A stretch of 36,346 bases of DNA from an uncultured Clostridia bacterium (GTDB lineage: Bacteria > Bacillota > Clostridia > Oscillospirales > Acutalibacteraceae). Under the pieces are notes generated by a model, which was given only the letters and a program-made list of their open reading frames with translations, searched no databases and was not told the origin of the DNA. The translations under genes and the position numbers were made by a program. This document shows, in pieces, positions 31,802 through 36,346 of this stretch. The first letter of the stretch is position 1. Each line of letters starts with the position of its first letter. The stretch lies in assembly GCA_946182865.1 (NCBI GenBank), contig CAMHAV010000010.1, forward strand, positions 1 through 36,346, written 5' to 3'.

Positions 31802-33136
31802 ATGGCACTGATACAATGTCCCGAATGTGAAAATAAAGTATCCAGCACCGTGGAGGCCTGTCCCCACTGCGGATATCCCCTGCCGGCGCAGCTTCGCACA
31901 CAGCGCTGTCCCGAATGCGGTTCCGAGCAGGCTCTTGACGCGGAAAGCTGTTCGGTCTGCGGGTGTCCGCTGGCAGCCCCCGCTCCGCTGCGCCGTACGC
32001 AGATCTGCCCCGAATGCGGTGAGGAGCAGCCTCTTGACGCGGAAAGCTGCTCGGTCTGCGGGTATCCGCTGGCGGCTCCCGCCCCACAGCCTGCCGCAGC
32101 AGCCGAAAAAAAGACGGGGGAACGCTTCTCCGAATCGCTTCAGAGCGGTCTGAACAAAATATCGGGTGAAAAGGCGGGCAAGTCCTATATTACATTCGGC
32201 AAGCTGATCAAGGACGGCCCCAAAAAGCGCAAACTGACCGACATCGGCACGCAGCTCGACGATGTATTTGGCAGAGGTACGCCTGCCACTACGCCCAAGC
32301 TGGCAGACTTGCACCCGGAAAAAGCGAGCATATGGCTTTTCTGGTACATTATGTTTTTCTTTATCGCCGGCACGGCTGTGATGTATTGTCTGGTCAATTT
32401 CTTTCAGAATTCCCTGTCCATACCGGGTCTGATCTTTTTCGGCGCCATCGGCACGCCGCTGGCCTGCATGATTTTGTTTTATGAGGTAGACCTTTTCCGC
32501 AGCATACCTCTCTACCGTGTGATGGAATATTTCATGATCGGCGCGATGTTTTCGTGGCTTATCATGATGGTGGGTTATACGGTGTTCCCGCAGGCGGGGG
32601 CGGGTAATCTGCTCTCGTCGCTGCTGGTCGGCGTGATCGAGGAAACGGCCAAGGGGATTATCACCATTGTGTTTATTATCAGGGAGAAACGCTGCCGGTA
32701 CATTCTGGACGGTCTTCTCATCGGCGCGGCGGTGGGCGCAAGCTACGGCGCGTTTGAAACGATGGGCTATATCCTCGTTTACGGTCTGATGGAAAGCAGC
32801 CGCACCGGGTTTACCGTTGACTATATTCTCGTGCTTCGCGGACTTCTCGCTCCCGGCATGCATGTGGCGTGGACTGCCTTGGTGGGCGGCGCGTTCATGG
32901 TGGTGCGCGGCTTTGGCGCAAAGAGCGAATGGAGCCATGTGGCAAGTCCGAAATTTCTGCTGCCCTTTGTCACCGCGGTGGTGATTCACGGCGTATGGGA
33001 TACCGATCTCCCGCTGCCGATGGTGGTCAAGAACGGATTGCTCACCGCCGTCATCTGGACGATACTGCTGTATTACATCAACCTCGGTCTCAAGCAGTTG
33101 GAGGAAGCCAAAAAGAGATCAGCCGTCAGCGATTAG
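31802..33136 (+). CDS. Zinc-ribbon PrsW-family intramembrane protease-like protein (copy 2)
   Basis: From the ATG at 31802 (AAGGAGG upstream) 444 residues. Three complete zinc ribbons: CPECENKVSSTVEACPHCG, CPECGSEQALDAESCSVCG and CPECGEEQPLDAESCSVCG. The last two are a 99-base tandem duplication (about 31898-32092). The membrane half is collinear with copy 1 and keeps EETAK (Glu280-Glu281-Lys284), YGAFETMGY (Glu319), MHVAWTA (His354) and HGVWD (His396), so it should be active. The two copies differ mainly in ribbon number and in the linker, and are a tandem gene duplication. Likely substrate: membrane proteins encoded nearby or an anti-sigma factor elsewhere. Confidence 0.85.
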   Translation: MALIQCPECENKVSSTVEACPHCGYPLPAQLRTQRCPECGSEQALDAESCSVCGCPLAAPAPLRRTQICPECGEEQPLDAESCSVCGYPLAAPAPQPAAAAEKKTGERFSESLQSGLNKISGEKAGKSYITFGKLIKDGPKKRKLTDIGTQLDDVFGRGTPATTPKLADLHPEKASIWLFWYIMFFFIAGTAVMYCLVNFFQNSLSIPGLIFFGAIGTPLACMILFYEVDLFRSIPLYRVMEYFMIGAMFSWLIMMVGYTVFPQAGAGNLLSSLLVGVIEETAKGIITIVFIIREKRCRYILDGLLIGAAVGASYGAFETMGYILVYGLMESSRTGFTVDYILVLRGLLAPGMHVAWTALVGGAFMVVRGFGAKSEWSHVASPKFLLPFVTAVVIHGVWDTDLPLPMVVKNGLLTAVIWTILLYYINLGLKQLEEAKKRSAVSD

Positions 33137-33189
33137 CCGTTGGCTTTTTGCTGGGCAACTGTAAAAGTAATTAGGCAATTGTAAAAGGA

Positions 33190-33748
33190 AATGAGAATTT
33201 AGAGGAAGAAAAAAGAAAAAGAAGAAAAAGCGAAGCGCAATTAGCGAGCGAATGCGAGCGCGGGGTCCAGGGGACTGGTTCCCTGGCAGGGGCCTGGGGG
33301 CAGCGCCACCAGCGGGGAGTGGGGCAGCGCCCCACGAGTGAGGCGAAGCCGAACGAGCGAGACGCGCTTGGATTTGCGACGGGGTCAGGCGAATACAAAG
33401 GATTTCCCCGTCTGAATTCGCCCGACTGCACTCTAAATCAAGGCTGGTCTTGCCCGCTCGGCTACGCCTCGCTTGTGGGGCTGGCTGCCCCACTCCCTGC
33501 GCGGGCTGATTTGAATTCGCCCGACCCCGTCACAAATCCAAGCTCATTTTGCAAACCCGGTCGGCATAGCCGACCGGGCGGGGCTCTGCCCCCGCTGTCG
33601 GCCAGCCGCCAGCATCCCCGCAAGGGCTCTGCCCTTGACCTGGCAGGGAACCAGTCCCCTGCACCCCACGCTCGCATTCGCTCGCTAGTTATGCGCTGCG
33701 CTATGCTTTTTTCTTTTTGTTTATTCTTACTGCACTAAATTCTCATAG
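33190..33748. repeat. Nested inverted-repeat element, non-coding
   Basis: The 716 bases between copy 2 and the first lipoprotein gene are mostly one structured element. The outer ends are ATGAGAATTTAG (33190-33201) and its complement CTAAATTCTCAT (33737-33748). Inside, 33232-33291 pairs almost perfectly with 33639-33701 (GCGAGCGAATGCGAGCG, GGGGACTGGTTCCCTG). A second pair lies at about 33319-33360 with 33455-33500 (TGGGGCAG ... GGCGAAGCCGA), and a third at about 33366-33400 with 33508-33542 (TTGGATTTG, GACGGGGTC). The open frames inside are low-complexity shadows of the repeat. It resembles an intergenic repeat family rather than a gene, with no transposase. Confidence 0.75.
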
Positions 33749-33852
33749 CGGAGAAAATGCGGCTTCAATTATAATCAAAAATCCCCGAATTTACGCCGTT
33801 TTTCAACTTTTACAATCGACTGGTAAAAGTAATACTGAAGGAGGAAGATATC

Positions 33853-34503
33853 ATGAAAAAGCGCATTCTAGCGCTCACGCTGACAGCCGCTTTGACAATC
33901 GGCGCAATGGCGGCCTGCAACGACAATTCCGCCGCCAAGGGGTCAGGCGTAGGCGGTCTGGTAGGCAACGAAGTGGACAATGACGGCACCATCACTATTA
34001 ACGGCGGATTGGGCAGCGAGAAAGTCGGCGGTACAGACGAAATGTCATCTCTGACAGTGGCCGACGACGGACAGACGGAACCAACCGCTTCTTCCGCGGA
34101 TACGTCCAAGACCTCGTCCATGTACGCGGCATATGACGGCTATGCCTATGTGCTGGAAAGCGGACAGGTCAAGTACCGCATTGAGAGCAAGGACGGCTTT
34201 AAAATCCATTGTTTCTTTCGGTCGGGTTCGCCCGACTATTACGAGGAAGTTTATACCGTCAATCTCAACCGCGCGATTGCCACCGACGGCGCGATGATGG
34301 TGAGAACCGTCAAGGACAGCAAGGGCAACGACATTTCTAAGCAGTTTGAACTGCTGATGTTCAGCTTTGAGGACGAGCAGGTGGTCATGACGGTTCGCCG
34401 CAATGAAAAGACCGTGGCGGGCAGTGAGGATGACAGTATGATGAGCGGCAAATATATCCTTACGCCCCAGAAAACCAAAGCGACTTCCAAAAAGAAGAAG
34501 TAA
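33853..34503 (+). CDS. Putative lipoprotein of unknown function
   Basis: A 216-residue protein with a lipoprotein-like signal (MKKRILALTLTAALTIGAMA then Cys22). A Gly/Asn/Asp-rich spacer (SGVGGLVGNEVDNDGTITIN) and a Thr/Ser-rich stretch lead to a compact C-terminal domain from about residue 90 (YAYVLESGQVKYRIESKDGF, YYEEVYTVNLNRAI, MMSGKYILTPQ), ending in a Lys-rich tail. GGAGGAAG precedes the ATG. It is 19 bases before the next lipoprotein gene, so the pair is likely co-expressed. The position -3 residue is Met rather than Leu/Val/Ile, so lipidation is probable but not certain. No family recognised. Confidence 0.7.
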   Translation: MKKRILALTLTAALTIGAMAACNDNSAAKGSGVGGLVGNEVDNDGTITINGGLGSEKVGGTDEMSSLTVADDGQTEPTASSADTSKTSSMYAAYDGYAYVLESGQVKYRIESKDGFKIHCFFRSGSPDYYEEVYTVNLNRAIATDGAMMVRTVKDSKGNDISKQFELLMFSFEDEQVVMTVRRNEKTVAGSEDDSMMSGKYILTPQKTKATSKKKK

Positions 34504-34522
34504 TCAGGGGGTTGGAGCTATC

Positions 34523-35656
34523 ATGAAAAAGACAGGAATCTTGTCGGTTTTTTTGGCGCTGGCGTTTTTAGTAAACTGTCTGACAGGGTGCGAAGAACAC
34601 GCGTCCGAAGAAATGGCCGGAAGCTGGCGGCTGATCTCTTACACCGCCGACGGCCAGACCCATGACGAAGCTTCGCTCGCGCAGTATGGCATTTATATCA
34701 CCATGACGCTCAGCGAGGACGGCACAGGCGTCATCAACACAGGCGCGCAGGTCAAAGAGCTGACTTGGGACAGCCGCAGCGTAAAGCTGGACGGCGTGGC
34801 CTCCTCCGTTTCGATCAAGGACGGTCTGCTGTATATGAACGACGCGTCGGGGGATATGATATTCCGCAAAGGCGACTACACCCTCAGTCAGTCTCCCATG
34901 CAGCCTGTAATTATCAATGGGGGCGTCACGGGAAATGACAGGATTGCCGCCTCTTCCGACAACGGCAGTCAGGACAGCCGGACGGAGGCCGTGGAGTGGG
35001 AAACCTATTCGGATGAAAACGTGTCCTTTGAACTGCCCAAAGGCTGGAAAGTATCGGCGGGCAGCAACGGCACGACGCTGGTTTACAGTGTGTACAACCC
35101 GGATGTACAGGGGATGGGCTGGCAATATGCCGGAGGTCCCCTGCCTGTGGCGCAGAACGGCGACGAAACCGACCGTGCGCTGGGTGTAACGGTGATGCGG
35201 GAAGGCACGGCGGCCGCTTTTTATGAGGGGATGTTCGGCGCCAGCCGCAGCGTATCCGAATTTCAGGTGATCCGGCAGCAATCGCTTGACAGTTCCTATC
35301 TTTCGGCACTGGGCAACGAGCTGGATCATTCCGTGCTTTACGCGCAGTGGGTGGAAAACGGCATGCAGGGAGAGGGCGTGTATCACGCCATCGTCAACGG
35401 CCGATATTTAGACGAATCCGACAACAAGGACGGTTGGTATTATATCTATGACATGATGCTCATGACCGCGCCCAAAGGCCAGCTCGAAAGTGTGCTGAAC
35501 ATGATGGTAGAGAGCATTTCGACCCTGACGTGGTCGGACGCATACGCCCAAAAGATGCTGTCCGATCCTAATGCCGCCGTGACAGAAGAAAAGGAATTCC
35601 AAAAGGCGGTCGGCTCTGCCGCCATCCAAATGAAAAAGGTTTATCCGGCAAAATAG
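34523..35656 (+). CDS. Putative lipoprotein with lipocalin-like N-terminal domain
   Basis: A 377-residue lipoprotein: signal MKKTGILSVFLALAFLVNCL with lipobox LTGC (Cys23). Residues about 31-118 resemble a lipocalin-like/META-type sandwich (MAGSWRLISYTADGQTHDEA, ITMTLSEDGTGVINTGAQV, LLYMNDASGDMIFRKGDYTL). After a low-complexity joint, residues about 155-350 form a second domain (YSDENVSFELPKGWKVSAGS ... LGNELDHSVLYAQWVENGMQ) typical of exported proteins that start FxLPxGWK. GGTTGGAG precedes the ATG. Outer face of the membrane, ligand unknown. It is the last gene before a strong terminator. Confidence 0.75.
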   Translation: MKKTGILSVFLALAFLVNCLTGCEEHASEEMAGSWRLISYTADGQTHDEASLAQYGIYITMTLSEDGTGVINTGAQVKELTWDSRSVKLDGVASSVSIKDGLLYMNDASGDMIFRKGDYTLSQSPMQPVIINGGVTGNDRIAASSDNGSQDSRTEAVEWETYSDENVSFELPKGWKVSAGSNGTTLVYSVYNPDVQGMGWQYAGGPLPVAQNGDETDRALGVTVMREGTAAAFYEGMFGASRSVSEFQVIRQQSLDSSYLSALGNELDHSVLYAQWVENGMQGEGVYHAIVNGRYLDESDNKDGWYYIYDMMLMTAPKGQLESVLNMMVESISTLTWSDAYAQKMLSDPNAAVTEEKEFQKAVGSAAIQMKKVYPAK

Positions 35657-35777
35657 TTGCTTTTCGAGCCGGAAACAGTTCGTCAGAATAGTAACGGTTC
35701 ATTTTATTTTCCGGTTGCCTTCGTTATGTGACGGCAAATGTGTTTTGTGTTTATTCCTTAAAACATATAAATCCAAA

Positions 35778-35824
35778 AAAATAAACCGACGCACTTTAAG
35801 CAACCACGTGCGTCGGTTTATTTT
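35778..35824. terminator. Strong bidirectional terminator
   Basis: A perfect stem of about 17 bp (AATAAACCGACGCAC with GTGCGTCGGTTTATT) around a 13-base loop, flanked by A-run and T-run. It ends the plus-strand lipoprotein gene and can also serve the convergent minus-strand gene. The rest of 35657-35945 holds nothing else clear. Confidence 0.88.
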
Positions 35825-35922
35825 GCTGTTTCGTCAACTATAATGCCTGCCGCAGCATGGAGACTGCATGGCCGTTAGAAACAAAAAAATGCACAAAGTC
35901 CGGAAGCCCCTAATTATACTAT

Positions 35923-35950
35923 AGTATGAACTCAAAAGTATGAACTCAAA
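35923..35950. repeat. 14-base direct duplication at a stop codon
   Basis: AGTATGAACTCAAA occurs twice in tandem. The second copy covers the stop codon of the minus-strand DUF3592-like gene, so the duplication leaves the protein unchanged. Confidence 0.8.
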
Positions 35951-36346
35951 CTTCTGTTGCCTTTTCTGCTTTTGACGAGTGGCGAATGAATAATACCAGG
36001 AATAAAGAGAAAACAAACATAAATCCGCTTGCCACGTATGAAAAAATACCGGCCTCTTTATACCGGTTCACTCTGCCACCGATATAATAGTACGCGGGGT
36101 CGTCAGGAGAATAATGAATGATTACCGTATCACCCACTTTTTCCGTACCAATATCTGCGTAAATATCCTCTGTCTTGAACAAATCGTCTGTTTGAACATC
36201 AATATGTATAGTATACCCATTATGTCTATACGAGCCTCTGCCGGTAACATTTTCTGTTTCGACAGAATGGGAGGAAATGTCTTTCTCTTTGAAACTCTTT
36301 TCGACAACGATTCCCGTGACTTCAGATGTACAATTGTTCTTCAGAT
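35946..36346 (-). CDS. DUF3592-like membrane protein, 3' part (start lies outside the window)
   Basis: The frame is open to the window edge, giving at least 132 residues. From the edge it reads CTSEVTGIVVEKSF, SYRHNGYTIHIDVQTDDLFK, VGDTVIIHYSPDDPAYYYIG and then a final membrane helix (IFSYVASGFMFVFSLFLVLF) and a short charged tail. The beta-rich segment followed by HYxPxxPxxYY and a helix is the layout of DUF3592 proteins, which usually have a helix on each side of the domain. The first helix would lie outside the window. Function unknown. An internal TTG at 36182 could be mistaken for the start but cuts the domain. Confidence 0.7.
   Translation of the reverse strand, partial: LKNNCTSEVTGIVVEKSFKEKDISSHSVETENVTGRGSYRHNGYTIHIDVQTDDLFKTEDIYADIGTEKVGDTVIIHYSPDDPAYYYIGGRVNRYKEAGIFSYVASGFMFVFSLFLVLFIRHSSKAEKATEV

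Noticed and set aside
33319-33738. Open frames of 70-140 codons inside the nested repeat
   Set aside because: They occur on both strands over the same bases because of the inverted repeats, and their sequences are low complexity.
35834-36016. 60-codon frame overlapping the end of the DUF3592-like gene
   Set aside because: It is a different frame of the real gene plus the intergenic repeat and has no start signal.

Overview
The window looks like part of a chromosome from an anaerobic, low-to-mid GC Clostridia, most likely a gut Oscillospiraceae/Ruminococcaceae-type bacterium. This is inferred from strong AGGAGG ribosome sites, sigma-A-like promoters, a flagellar fliM start, Gram-positive sortases with LPxTG-type anchors, PrsW-family membrane proteins and an IS66 relic. 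No rRNA, tRNA, CRISPR array or phage gene was seen.

Region 1 (1-9300, all minus strand): the 5' end of fliM, then, reading against the coordinates, an exopolysaccharide or surface-glycan operon. Transcription probably starts at a promoter near 9272-9300 and passes a leader hairpin with a T-run (9145-9198). It then reads a DegT/AHBA-type sugar aminotransferase, a PglC/EpsL-like phosphoglycosyltransferase, a GT2 glycosyltransferase, a beta-propeller protein of unknown role, two GT4-type glycosyltransferases, a Wzy-like polymerase, a serine-acetyltransferase-like O/N-acetyltransferase and a TupA-like ATP-grasp gene that stops early, 50 bases before fliM. No flippase is present.

Region 2 (9300-15720, mostly minus strand): a patchwork. 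It holds a membrane-anchored Ntn-type amide hydrolase preceded by the internally deleted relic of a paralogue, an IS66 transposase fragment, a rhodanese lipoprotein whose signal peptide is split by a one-base homopolymer slip, an XRE regulator with a palindrome at its promoter, a nitrilase-superfamily amidohydrolase, an MmcQ/YjbR-EVE fusion and an AT-rich three-helix membrane protein.

Region 3 (15731-27412, minus strand): a three-gene sortase locus and the most striking part of the window. From a clear promoter it reads a 2886-residue surface protein built from about 33 GGFxG repeats, a Cna-B-like domain and an LPDAG sorting signal; then a class C sortase; then a 665-residue protein that joins a signal peptide, a pilin-like ectodomain, an InlB-like repeat, a (NPD)n stalk, a complete LPQTG sorting signal, a second membrane helix and a second sortase domain with intact His, Cys and Arg in one chain.

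Region 4 (27553-35824): a regulator with two HTH modules (minus) is divergent from a plus-strand set across a 175-base gap that carries an inverted repeat. The plus set has a zinc-ribbon membrane protein and two zinc-ribbon/PrsW-like putative membrane proteases, all opening with nearly the same MALI-x-C/Y-PEC module. Then comes a roughly 560-base nested inverted-repeat element, two putative lipoproteins and a strong bidirectional terminator. The layout suggests an envelope-sensing or proteolysis module, but no function is proven.

Region 5 (35946-end, minus): the 3' part of a DUF3592-like membrane protein.
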